From the NCBI GenBank assembly GCA_963789535.1, contig CAWBKU010000005.1, positions 186,001 through 250,000 on the forward strand: a stretch of 64,000 nucleotides of DNA. Reading direction: 5' to 3'. The DNA comes from CAVXHQ01 sp963789535 (lineage in GTDB: Bacteria > Pseudomonadota > Alphaproteobacteria > Rhodobacterales > Rhodobacteraceae). The notes beneath the pieces are model-generated. The model made no database searches, was not told where the DNA came from, and worked only from the letters and a program-made list of their open reading frames with translations. Both the position numbers and the translations under genes were made by a program. Shown one piece after another: positions 43,284-52,283 of the stretch (the stretch's first letter is position 1; every line of letters begins with the position of its first letter).

Positions 43284-44733
43284 CGCCATAATCATCGGCG
43301 CCGGGCCGAACGGCCTCGCCTGCGCTGTGGCCCTCGCGCAGGACGGGCAGGGCGTCACCCTGATCGAGGCGGCGGCCCACACCGGCGGCAGTGCGGCGGT
43401 CTCGCACCTGCTCACCGGCCTCGACCCGCGCGTCGCCCGCGCCATGGGCCTCACCCCGTCGGTGCTCGGCCTGCGGCCCCTGCCGACGGTCGCCCTCGAC
43501 GCGGACGGCAATCACCTGACGCTGGACGGTGCCGCGACGAACAGCCCCGACGCCGCCGCCTGGGCCGCGCTGCACTCCCGCCTCGACCGTTTCGCCCGCG
43601 CCCTCGCGCCGTTCCGCGCGATGACGCCGCCGCACCTCAAGGGTCCGGGGAACGAGACGCTGAAACTCGCCCGCCTCGGCCTCGGCGTGCGCGGCATGGG
43701 CAAGACCGAGTTCCGCGAGCTTCTGCGGATGATCCTCATCAACGTGGCCGATGTCCTCGAGGACAATCTGACCGACGACCGCCTGATGGGGGCGGTCGCC
43801 TTCGACACGACGCTTGGCGCCTGGCTCGGCCCGCGCTCGCCCAATTCGCTGATATTGCTGCTCAACCGGATGGCGCAGGACGCGCCCTGCTGGCCTGCGG
43901 GGGGCATGGGCGCCGTGGCGGCGGCGATGACCCGCGCGGCAGAGGCGGCGGGTGTCGCGGTCCTGACCGGCACGCCGGTCGCCAAGGTGCTCGTCCGCGA
44001 TGACCGCGCCTTCGGTGTGGAGCTTGCCGACGGCACGGTCCATTTCGCCAAGCATATCGTCTCGGCGATCCACCCGCGCACGACGCTGGAAACCCTCGTC
44101 GGCCCGGCACACCTCGACACCGGCACCCTGCGCCGCAGTCGCAACATCCGCTCGCGCGGGGCGGCGGCGACCCTGCACCTGACGCTGTCGGGCGCGCCAG
44201 ACCTGCGCGGCGCCGAGCCCCTATCCCGTTTCGTCGTCGCCCCCTCGGTCCGCGCGGTGGAGGAGGCATGGAACGCCGTGAAATACGGCGAGGTGCCCGC
44301 GCGTCCGGTGATGGAGTTCCTGCTGCCTGCCGCCCTCGACGCCACCCCCGGCCCGCAGACCCTCTCGGCCATCGTGCAATTCGCGCCACACGACCCCGCC
44401 GACCGCGAGGCGGCGCGGGCGCGGATGCTGGCAAACACGCTCACCGTTCTCGAGGATCACCTCCCCGGCCTCCGCGCGCTGGTCACGGACGCGCGCCTCG
44501 CGATGCCTTACGACATCGAGGCGCAGACCGGCATGATTGGGGGCAACTGGCATCACGGCGAACTGGCGGTGGAGCGGATGCTGTTCCTGCGCCCGATCGT
44601 CGGTGCCGCGCACTACGCGAGCCCGCTGCCCGGCCTCTGGCTCGGCTCTGCGGGCACGCATCCGGGCGGCGGGGTCAACGGCGCGGCGGGATGGAACGCG
44701 GCGCAGGCGCTGATCCGGGCGGTGCGGCCATGA
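43270..44733 (+). CDS. Phytoene-desaturase-like FAD oxidoreductase (second of two)
   Basis: A 487-residue paralogue of the previous gene, beginning AIIIGAGPNGLACAVALAQ and ending with LWLGSAGTHPGGGVNGAAG. It overlaps the previous gene by 14 bases and the next by four. The two may act as a heteromer or on successive intermediates. Confidence 0.8.
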   Translation: MPSSDAIIIGAGPNGLACAVALAQDGQGVTLIEAAAHTGGSAAVSHLLTGLDPRVARAMGLTPSVLGLRPLPTVALDADGNHLTLDGAATNSPDAAAWAALHSRLDRFARALAPFRAMTPPHLKGPGNETLKLARLGLGVRGMGKTEFRELLRMILINVADVLEDNLTDDRLMGAVAFDTTLGAWLGPRSPNSLILLLNRMAQDAPCWPAGGMGAVAAAMTRAAEAAGVAVLTGTPVAKVLVRDDRAFGVELADGTVHFAKHIVSAIHPRTTLETLVGPAHLDTGTLRRSRNIRSRGAAATLHLTLSGAPDLRGAEPLSRFVVAPSVRAVEEAWNAVKYGEVPARPVMEFLLPAALDATPGPQTLSAIVQFAPHDPADREAARARMLANTLTVLEDHLPGLRALVTDARLAMPYDIEAQTGMIGGNWHHGELAVERMLFLRPIVGAAHYASPLPGLWLGSAGTHPGGGVNGAAGWNAAQALIRAVRP

Positions 44734-45908
44734 AGGGGCTTTTCGACAAACCCCTTCTCCAGACGCCGTTCCACAAGCGGATCGCGAAGGCGAACGTCCT
44801 GAACGAATGGGGCGCCTGGGGCGGCTATACCACCGCGCTGGCGGTGCAGGACGCCGAGATGGAATACACCGCCATCCGCAATGCCGCCTCGGTCTATGAC
44901 CTCTGCCCGATGGTGAAATACCGCATCGCCGGGCCGGACGCCTGCGCCTATCTGGATCGTCTGACCGTGCGCAACGTCGGCAGACTGCCGCGCGGCGCGG
45001 TGCATTATACAATCTGGTGCGACGACGCGGGCAAGGTGCTGGACGACGGCACCCTGTTCCATATGCCAGACGGCAGCTACCGCCTCTGCTGTCAGGAGCG
45101 GCACCTGCCATGGCTGCTCGACGCCGCGTTGGGGTTCGACGTGACGGTCGCCGAGGTCACGACCGCCATCGCCGCCCTGTCGCTGCAAGGCCCCTGCTCC
45201 GCCTCGGTCCTGCGCGCCATCGGCTTCGACATCGACGCGCTGAAACCGTTCCGCATCATCGAGGTGCCGTTCGACGGCGGCACCCTCACCATATCCCGCA
45301 CCGGCTTTACCGGCGATCTGGGCTATGAACTCTGGACCGCGTCCGCCCATGCGCTGCCCCTCTGGGATGCGCTCATGACCGCCGGTGAACCCTGGCACAT
45401 CCGCCCCATCGGCACCGCCGCCCTCGATCTCGCCCGGATCGAGGCCGGGTTCATCGTCGCGGGCACCGATTTCGTGCCCGCCGAACAGGCGCTGCGCGAG
45501 GACCGCGTCCGCTCTCCGTTCGAGCTGTCGCTCGACTGGATGATCGACTGGGACAAGGGCCATTTCAACGGCCGCCGCGCGCTGCTGGCGGAACGCGAGG
45601 GCAAGACCTCGCAATGGTCGCTCGTCGGCCTCGACATCAACAGCAACGTCTCCGCCGAGGGCTCGCTGCTTTATGCCAAGCAGAAAACCGAGGTCGGCTT
45701 CGTCACCTCCGCCGCGTGGTCGCCGTCGGCAAAGCGGTCGGTCGCGCTGGCGCAGGTCAGGCGCGGCACCCGTGCGGACACGCTCTGGGTCGAGGTCTAT
45801 GCCCTGCGCGAACTGCAATACGTGAAACTGATGCTGAAGGCCGAGGTGGTGCCGCGCCCCTTCTTTGCGCCCGCCCGCCGCCGCGCCACCCCGCCCGGAG
45901 TGTTCTGA
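44730..45908 (+). CDS. GcvT/DmdA-like aminomethyltransferase-family protein
   Basis: A 392-residue protein of the folate-binding GcvT fold. CDDAGKVLDDGTLF (Asp105/Asp106) matches the family's catalytic-Asp loop, and SRTGFTGDLGYELW its second conserved segment. The family includes glycine cleavage T protein, dimethylglycine/sarcosine demethylating proteins and the DMSP demethylase DmdA; the glycine cleavage partners gcvH/gcvP are not here. I infer methyl-group transfer to tetrahydrofolate from an N- or S-methylated compound. ATGA overlap with the previous gene. Confidence 0.8.
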   Translation: MKGLFDKPLLQTPFHKRIAKANVLNEWGAWGGYTTALAVQDAEMEYTAIRNAASVYDLCPMVKYRIAGPDACAYLDRLTVRNVGRLPRGAVHYTIWCDDAGKVLDDGTLFHMPDGSYRLCCQERHLPWLLDAALGFDVTVAEVTTAIAALSLQGPCSASVLRAIGFDIDALKPFRIIEVPFDGGTLTISRTGFTGDLGYELWTASAHALPLWDALMTAGEPWHIRPIGTAALDLARIEAGFIVAGTDFVPAEQALREDRVRSPFELSLDWMIDWDKGHFNGRRALLAEREGKTSQWSLVGLDINSNVSAEGSLLYAKQKTEVGFVTSAAWSPSAKRSVALAQVRRGTRADTLWVEVYALRELQYVKLMLKAEVVPRPFFAPARRRATPPGVF

Positions 45909-47041
45909 TGGATACGCTGCATTCCCCCGAAAGCCCGCTCCTCGACCATTGCCCCGCCACCCTGCCGCGCGCCGCCTATGTCGATCCCGACTGGTTCGCG
46001 CGGGAGGAACGGGCGATCCGGGCGCGCGAATGGGTCCATGTCGGGCGCCGCGATGCCTTTGCGCCGGGTCATGCGCACCGGCGTGAGATCGCGGGACATC
46101 CGATCCTGATCGTCCGGCAGGGCGACCATGTCCGCGCCTATCACAACCTGTGCCGTCATCGCGGCGCCGAACTCTGCGCCGATGACGACACCCGGATCGG
46201 CGCCCGCCTCACCTGCCCCTATCACGCGTGGACCTATGCCGCCGACGACGGCCGCCTGCTGTCGACGGCACATGCCACGCCGACGGCGGATTTCGACCGG
46301 GCGGCGCATGCGTTGCTGCCGGTGCATACCCACGTGTGGAACGGCTTCGTCTTCGTCTGCTTGGCCGGCGACCCGCCCGCCTTCGCCCCGGACCTCGGCA
46401 CCGATGCCCTCGACCATTGGCCGATGGAGGGGCTCATGGTCGGGCACCGGACCGAGACGCGCGTTGCCTGCAACTGGAAGGTGTTCTGGGAGAACTACAA
46501 CGAGTGCCTGCATTGCCCCGGCATCCACCCCGAACTCTCGGCGTTGGTCCCGGTTTATGCGCGCGGCGTGATGACCCCTGCCGAGACGGCGCAGCCCCCC
46601 GAGGGCCCTACCCTGCGCGCCGGCGCGCAAAGCTGGACGATCTCGGGCGCCCCCTGCGGGCCGACCTTCCCCGGGCTGACGCCGCAGGAACGCGCCGAGG
46701 GGCACCGGTTCGTGACGCTCTATCCGACGATGTTCATCGTCGCCCACGTCGACCACGTCCGCGCCGTCACGGTCACGCCACTCGACGCCACGACGACGCA
46801 CCTGACCGCCGAATGGCTGTTCGCGCCCGCGACGCTCTCGACGCCCGGTTTCCGGCTGACCGACGTGACCGACTTCGCCACCATGGTCATGGCCCAGGAC
46901 GCCGCCGCCTGCGAGATGAACCAGCGCGGCCTCGCCTCGCCCGCGTTCACCCGCGGCACGCTGATGCCGCAGGAATTCGACGTGCGGAACTTTCACCGCT
47001 GGGTGACGGAACGGCTCGATTCGATGGAGGATACGCCATGA
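45908..47041 (+). CDS. Rieske-type oxygenase alpha subunit (first)
   Basis: A 377-residue ring-hydroxylating-type oxygenase. Rieske [2Fe-2S] ligands are Cys82, His84, Cys103 and His106 (CRH, CPYH). The non-haem iron site is in ENYNECLHCPGIH (His202, His207) with bridging Glu199. The group includes N-demethylating enzymes for glycine betaine, stachydrine and carnitine as well as aromatic dioxygenases. The setting favours demethylation. The start overlaps the previous stop. Confidence 0.85.
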   Translation: MDTLHSPESPLLDHCPATLPRAAYVDPDWFAREERAIRAREWVHVGRRDAFAPGHAHRREIAGHPILIVRQGDHVRAYHNLCRHRGAELCADDDTRIGARLTCPYHAWTYAADDGRLLSTAHATPTADFDRAAHALLPVHTHVWNGFVFVCLAGDPPAFAPDLGTDALDHWPMEGLMVGHRTETRVACNWKVFWENYNECLHCPGIHPELSALVPVYARGVMTPAETAQPPEGPTLRAGAQSWTISGAPCGPTFPGLTPQERAEGHRFVTLYPTMFIVAHVDHVRAVTVTPLDATTTHLTAEWLFAPATLSTPGFRLTDVTDFATMVMAQDAAACEMNQRGLASPAFTRGTLMPQEFDVRNFHRWVTERLDSMEDTP

Positions 47042-48249
47042 CCGTCAACATCACTGTGCCTGCCGATTGGGACCGGCGCGGCCTGCCGGGCTGGACATAC
47101 AGCTCGCCCGCGCTCTTCGACCTCGAGAGGCAGCACATCTTCCTCACGCACTGGCACGTCGCGGGACACATCTCGGACGTGGCAGGCCCGGGCGACTGGA
47201 TCACCTTCGACATGCTGGGCGAACGCGCGCTGATCCTGCGCGGACAGGACGGCGTGTTGCGCGCATTCCACAACCTGTGCCGCCATCGCGGCGCGCGGGT
47301 CGTCGACGGGGCGCAGGGGACGTGCCGCGCGACCCTCGTCTGTTCGTTCCACGGCTGGGTCTACAACACCGACGGCACCCTGCGCGGCCCGGCGCGGCCC
47401 GAGACCTTCGGCGACATGGACCCGGCCGGTTTCGGCCTGAAACCGATCGAGATCGAGGTCTTTCACGGCTTCGTCTTCCTGCGCTTTTCTCCCGGCCCAC
47501 AGCCTGCCGTCGCCACCCTGCTCGCCCCGTTCGGGGCCGATTTCGCCGCCTACGACACGGAGGCCCTCTTGCCCGCAAGCGTGTCGGACGGCCATTGGCA
47601 GAGCACCCTGCCGGTGAACTGGAAATCGGTGCGCGACGTCGACAATGAGGGCTATCACGTCGCCATGGCGCACCCCGGGTTGCAGGAACTCTATGGCCGC
47701 ACCTATGTCGACCTGTTCCACCCGGACGGTCTGTCCTCGTCGCACGCCACGTTCGGCGACGTGCCGGGGCGCGGCTGGTCGGTGCGGCACTACGTGAAGC
47801 ACGCGCCCGAGCAGGCGGACCTGCCGCCGCACCTGCGCCGTGCCTGGACCTACTACGGCATGTTCCCGTCGTCGGTCTTCGCCTTCACGCCCGAAGGGGC
47901 GCAATATTATCAGGACGTGCCCCTCGGCCCGAACGACACCGCGCAGCGCGGCCGCATCTACCGCCGCCCGCACGAAACGCGCGCGGCGCGGCTGGCGCGG
48001 TATCTCGCCTGCCGGATCGACCGCGAGACGAGCGACGAGGATCGGCAACTGTCGATCTGGTCGAACGAATCGATGAAATCCTCGGCCTTCGAGGGATTTC
48101 ACCTGTCCGACCTCGAATACGGCGTTCGCGCCCATCACGACCGGATCCGCGCCATCCTGCCGGTCGTGACCCTCGGGGACGCCCCTCCGGAGGCACACCT
48201 GGCGCGGATCAACGAGGAATTACTTTGGGGTTCCGACAAACCGCAGTAG
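47038..48249 (+). CDS. Rieske-type oxygenase alpha subunit (second)
   Basis: A 403-residue paralogue. Rieske ligands are Cys81, His83, Cys102, His105 (CRH, CSFH); the iron site is VDNEGYHVAMAH (His207, His212) with bridging Glu204. It overlaps the previous gene by four bases. The operon contains no ferredoxin reductase, so electrons must come from a partner coded elsewhere. Confidence 0.85.
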   Translation: MTVNITVPADWDRRGLPGWTYSSPALFDLERQHIFLTHWHVAGHISDVAGPGDWITFDMLGERALILRGQDGVLRAFHNLCRHRGARVVDGAQGTCRATLVCSFHGWVYNTDGTLRGPARPETFGDMDPAGFGLKPIEIEVFHGFVFLRFSPGPQPAVATLLAPFGADFAAYDTEALLPASVSDGHWQSTLPVNWKSVRDVDNEGYHVAMAHPGLQELYGRTYVDLFHPDGLSSSHATFGDVPGRGWSVRHYVKHAPEQADLPPHLRRAWTYYGMFPSSVFAFTPEGAQYYQDVPLGPNDTAQRGRIYRRPHETRAARLARYLACRIDRETSDEDRQLSIWSNESMKSSAFEGFHLSDLEYGVRAHHDRIRAILPVVTLGDAPPEAHLARINEELLWGSDKPQ

Positions 48250-48289
48250 CCTTGAGCAATTGCCGATGAACATTCAGGGAGACCACCAG

Positions 48290-49393
48290 ATGATGAAACT
48301 CACCCGACGCGCCACGCTCGCCGCCATGGGCAGCACGCTGGCCACGCCGTTCGTCCGCCCGTCCTGGGCACAGGCCGGCACCGTGAACGTCTACAACTGG
48401 TCCGACTACATCGGCGAGACGACGTTGCAGGACTTCGAGACGGAAACCGGAATCGGCGTCGTCTATGACCTCTATGCCTCGGCCGAAGAGATGCAGGCCA
48501 AGATGCTTGCCGGGTCCACCGGCTACGACGTCGTGCTGATGGCCGGCATTTCGATGCCGCTGTTCAACGAGGCGGGCATCTACCAGAAGATCGACCGCAG
48601 CAAACTCACCGGCTGGGACAACCACAACCCGCGCCTGATGGAAATCCTCTCCCGTTGGGATCCCGGCGTGGAACACTCCATGCCCTACATGTGGGGCTCG
48701 GTTGGGTTCACCTACAACCGCGAGATGGTCCTCGAGCGGATTCCCGACGCCAACTTCGACGACCTCGGCCTGATCTTCGATCCCGCCAATGCGGCGCTGC
48801 TGGCCGATTGCGGCATCTCGATCCTCGACAGTCCGACCGACATCATGAAGATGGTCCTGCCCTGGCTCGGCATCGACGGCGACAGCAAGGATCCCTCGGA
48901 TTTCGAGCGTGTGGTCGCCGCGTTCGACCAGATCCGGCCCTATATCCGCACCTTCGACAACTCCAATTACCTCAACACCATCCCCAACGGCGAGCTGTGC
49001 GCGATCAATAGCTGGTCGGGCGACTACGGCGTCGCCGCCGCGCGGGGCGCCGAGGCGGGGATCGAACTCGACCTGATCTATGTCGTGCCCACGACCGGCG
49101 CGCCGCTGTGGTTCGACGTCTGGGCAATCCCCGCCGATGCGCCCAGCCCCGACAACGCCCACACCTTCCTGAACTACATGCTGCGCCCCGAGGTGGTCGC
49201 GGCCTGCACCAACTATACGCTCTATGGCAACGCCAACGACGCGGCCCGCGAATTCGTCGACGACTACATCCTGAACGACCCGGCGGTCTATCCCGACGAC
49301 GAGACCATCGCCCGCCTGTTCATCACCACGCCGGACGACGAGGACACCGACCGGATGATTACCCGCGCCTGGCAACAGGTAAAGTCGGGCTGA
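48290..49393 (+). CDS. Spermidine/putrescine-type ABC substrate-binding protein
   Basis: A 367-residue PotD-like binding protein. The leader MMKLTRRATLAAMGSTLATP has adjacent arginines (possible Tat signal), ending near AWAQA. VNVYNWSDYIGETTLQDFE is the family's mature start. PotD-type proteins carry polyamines but relatives bind other cationic compounds. Start at 48290 has GGGAG nine bases ahead. Confidence 0.85.
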   Translation: MMKLTRRATLAAMGSTLATPFVRPSWAQAGTVNVYNWSDYIGETTLQDFETETGIGVVYDLYASAEEMQAKMLAGSTGYDVVLMAGISMPLFNEAGIYQKIDRSKLTGWDNHNPRLMEILSRWDPGVEHSMPYMWGSVGFTYNREMVLERIPDANFDDLGLIFDPANAALLADCGISILDSPTDIMKMVLPWLGIDGDSKDPSDFERVVAAFDQIRPYIRTFDNSNYLNTIPNGELCAINSWSGDYGVAAARGAEAGIELDLIYVVPTTGAPLWFDVWAIPADAPSPDNAHTFLNYMLRPEVVAACTNYTLYGNANDAAREFVDDYILNDPAVYPDDETIARLFITTPDDEDTDRMITRAWQQVKSG

Positions 49394-49414
49394 GGCGCTG
49401 CGGGAACCCGGGCG

Positions 49415-50509
49415 ATGCCCGATAGTTTCGTGCAACTGCGCAAGGTGTCGAAGACGTTCGGCACCTTCACCGCCGTCGACGACGTCAGCCTCGACATCGA
49501 AAAGGGCGAAATCTTCTCGCTGCTCGGCGGATCGGGCTGCGGCAAGACGACGTTGTTGCGGATGATCGCGGGGTTCGAGGATGTGACGCGCGGCACGATC
49601 CTCATCGACGGGCAGGACATGGGCCGCGTGCCGCCCTATCAGCGCCCGATCAACATGATGTTCCAGTCCTACGCCCTGTTCCCGCACATGAGCGTGGAAA
49701 AGAACATCGGCTACGGCCTCAAGCATGAAAGGCTGACCCGCGCGGAACGTGACAAACGGGTCGCCGCGATGATCGATCTGGTGCAACTCGACGGCCTCGG
49801 GCACCGCAAACCGCACCAGATTTCGGGTGGCCAGCGGCAGCGCGTGGCCCTTGCGCGCGCACTGGCGAAACAACCCAAACTCCTGCTGCTCGACGAGCCG
49901 CTCGCCGCTCTCGACAAGAAACTGCGCGAGCATACGCAGTTCGAGCTGATGAGTATTCAGGAGCGGACCGGCGTCACCTTCGTCGTCGTCACCCACGATC
50001 AGGAAGAGGCGATGACGCTGTCGACCCGGATGGCGGTGATGGACGCCGGGCAAATCCGTCAGATCGGCACCGCCAACGACATCTACGAATATCCGCAGAA
50101 CCGCTTCGTCGCCGGGTTCATCGGCTCGATCAACTTCTTCGAGGGCAAGGTGACGGCCATCGCGGACGGCCATGCCGAGATCGCGCTCGACGGGATGGGA
50201 ACGACGATCCGCGCCGAGGGGCCGCAGGGCCTGACGGTCGGGGGCAAGGTGACGGTGGCGGTCCGTCCCGAAAAGCTCGAGATCGGGCGCGGCGAGCCCG
50301 AGGGGCCGAACCGCATCGCGGGCACGGTCGAGGGCGTGGCCTATTTCGGCAAGGACAGTCTTTACCGTGTCCGTCTGCCGTCGGGCGCGCTCCTCTCGGT
50401 GAACTCGGTCAACGCGCGCCGCGGCGCCGAGGCGGACCGCGTCGCCGACTGGGAGGATGCGGTGTGGCTCTCGTTCGCGCCCTCCGCCGCGATCCTGCTG
50501 AGGGATTAG
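49415..50509 (+). CDS. Spermidine/putrescine-type ABC ATPase
   Basis: A 364-residue PotA-like ATPase: Walker A GGSGCGKTT, Q-loop FQSYALFPHMSV, signature ISGGQRQRVALARAL, Walker B LLLLDEPLAALD, H-loop VTHDQEE, then a TOBE-like C-terminal domain. It follows the binding-protein gene after 21 bases. Confidence 0.9.
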   Translation: MPDSFVQLRKVSKTFGTFTAVDDVSLDIEKGEIFSLLGGSGCGKTTLLRMIAGFEDVTRGTILIDGQDMGRVPPYQRPINMMFQSYALFPHMSVEKNIGYGLKHERLTRAERDKRVAAMIDLVQLDGLGHRKPHQISGGQRQRVALARALAKQPKLLLLDEPLAALDKKLREHTQFELMSIQERTGVTFVVVTHDQEEAMTLSTRMAVMDAGQIRQIGTANDIYEYPQNRFVAGFIGSINFFEGKVTAIADGHAEIALDGMGTTIRAEGPQGLTVGGKVTVAVRPEKLEIGRGEPEGPNRIAGTVEGVAYFGKDSLYRVRLPSGALLSVNSVNARRGAEADRVADWEDAVWLSFAPSAAILLRD

Positions 50510-50511
50510 GG

Positions 50512-51447
50512 ATGGGCGATACCCTGCGACGCTGGTTCAACCGCGACGGCTGGAAGAGGATCACCATCGGCGGGCCCTATCTCTGGCTCGGCGCGTTCTT
50601 TCTCGTGCCGTTCCTGATCGTCATCGCGATGAGCGTCGCGTCCCGCTCGCCCACTTCGCCGCCCTTTGCCTATGGCGGCGATTTCCCGGTGCTGAACTGG
50701 GGCAATTTCGCGCGGCTGTTTCAGGACGACCTCTACATCCGCGCCTTTGCCACATCGGTGTCGAACGCCGCCTGGGCGACGGTGATCTGCCTCGCGATCG
50801 GCTATCCGATGGCGCTGGGCCTCACCCGGGTAACTCGGTCGTTGCGCACGGTCCTGCTGATGCTGGTGATCCTGCCGTTCTGGACCTCTTTCCTGCTCCG
50901 CGTCTATGCGTGGATGGGGCTGATGGGTACGAACTCGTGGTTCAACAAGCTGATTACCGGCGCGTATAACGGCCTCGTCTCCGAGGACATGGCGCTGCGC
51001 TATATCCCGATGATGAACACCAATTTCGCGGTCGTGTTGGTGACGATCTATTCCTACCTGCCGTTCATGATCCTGCCGCTGTTCGCCAACCTCGAACGCC
51101 TCGATCCGACGTTGGACGAGGCGGCGATGGACCTTGGCGCCACGCCGTTCCGGGTGTTCCTCGACGTGACCCTGCCGCAATCGGTGCCGGGGATCATCGC
51201 GGGCGGCCTGCTCGTCTTCATCCCCGCCATCGGCGAGCTGGTCATCCCCACCCTCGTCGGCGACGCCGCCCGGCCGATGATCGGGCGCGTCATCTCGGAC
51301 GAGTTCACGAGCGCGCGCGACTGGCCGATGGCCTCGGCCCTCGCCGTCGCTGTGGTGATGCTGCTCGTGCTGCCGATGATGCTCTACAGTCATTTCGAGG
51401 GGCGCAGCGCCGAACAGGGCCGACCGAAACGGGGGCCGGGGACATGA
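50512..51447 (+). CDS. Spermidine/putrescine-type ABC permease (PotB-like)
   Basis: A 311-residue permease with six spans and the EAA loop LDEAAMDLGATPFRVFLDV. It begins three bases after the ATPase stop; its end overlaps the next permease (ATGA). Confidence 0.88.
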   Translation: MGDTLRRWFNRDGWKRITIGGPYLWLGAFFLVPFLIVIAMSVASRSPTSPPFAYGGDFPVLNWGNFARLFQDDLYIRAFATSVSNAAWATVICLAIGYPMALGLTRVTRSLRTVLLMLVILPFWTSFLLRVYAWMGLMGTNSWFNKLITGAYNGLVSEDMALRYIPMMNTNFAVVLVTIYSYLPFMILPLFANLERLDPTLDEAAMDLGATPFRVFLDVTLPQSVPGIIAGGLLVFIPAIGELVIPTLVGDAARPMIGRVISDEFTSARDWPMASALAVAVVMLLVLPMMLYSHFEGRSAEQGRPKRGPGT

Positions 51448-52283
51448 ACCGCCGCTCGACGTTCCTGTTCACCGTGCTCGCCTTCGGGATGGCGTTCTTC
51501 TATATCCCGATCCTGTCGATGATCGTCTATTCATTCAACGACTCGCGCCTTGCCACGATCTGGGGCGGGTTCTCGACGCGCTGGTACGTCACCCTCTTTT
51601 CCAACAAGCAGGTGGTCGATGCCGCCATCCTGTCGCTCAAGATCGCGTTCCTGTCGGCCACCCTCGCCACCATCGTCGGCACCATGGCGGGAATTGCGCT
51701 GGCCCGGTTCCGCCGGTTCCGGGGGCGGACGCTGTTTTCGGGCCTCGTGACCGCGCCCCTGATGATGCCCGACGTCATCACCGGTATCGCCTCGCTCATG
51801 CTCTTCATCCTTTTGGCGCAATACGTCGGCTGGCCCGGCAGCCGGGGGTTCACCACGATCACGCTGGCGCACATCACGTTCAGTTCGGTCTACGTCACCG
51901 TCATCGTCCGCTCGCGCCTTGCGGATGTGGACGTGGCGGTCGAAGAGGCGGCCATCGACCTCGGCTCGCGTCCCTGGCAGGTGATGCGCGACATCACGCT
52001 GCCGATCATCGCGCCGGCCCTCGCCGCGGGCTGGCTCCTCGCGTTCACCCTGTCGCTCGACGATGTGGTCATCTCGAGCTTCGTCACCGGCCCCGGCAAC
52101 ACCACCCTGCCGATCCTGATCTGGTCGAAGGTAAAGTTCGGCGTGACGCCGGACATCAACGCATTGGCGACCCTGATCGTGCTCTTCGTCGGGATAGGTG
52201 TGACGCTGGCGGGGATCGTCCTCACCCGGGCAGAGCGGCGGCGCGAACGCGATGCGCAACTGGCCTACCGCGAGAACACATGA
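51444..52283 (+). CDS. Spermidine/putrescine-type ABC permease (PotC-like)
   Basis: A 279-residue permease with six spans and the EAA loop VEEAAIDLGSRPWQVMRDI. With the previous gene it forms the heterodimeric channel of the PotABCD-type importer. Its stop overlaps the next ATG. Confidence 0.88.
   Translation: MNRRSTFLFTVLAFGMAFFYIPILSMIVYSFNDSRLATIWGGFSTRWYVTLFSNKQVVDAAILSLKIAFLSATLATIVGTMAGIALARFRRFRGRTLFSGLVTAPLMMPDVITGIASLMLFILLAQYVGWPGSRGFTTITLAHITFSSVYVTVIVRSRLADVDVAVEEAAIDLGSRPWQVMRDITLPIIAPALAAGWLLAFTLSLDDVVISSFVTGPGNTTLPILIWSKVKFGVTPDINALATLIVLFVGIGVTLAGIVLTRAERRRERDAQLAYRENT

Noticed and set aside
44730..45908. Naming the GcvT-like gene gcvT or dmdA
   Set aside because: No gcvH/gcvP partner is present, and the visible residues do not separate DmdA from other methyl-transferring members.
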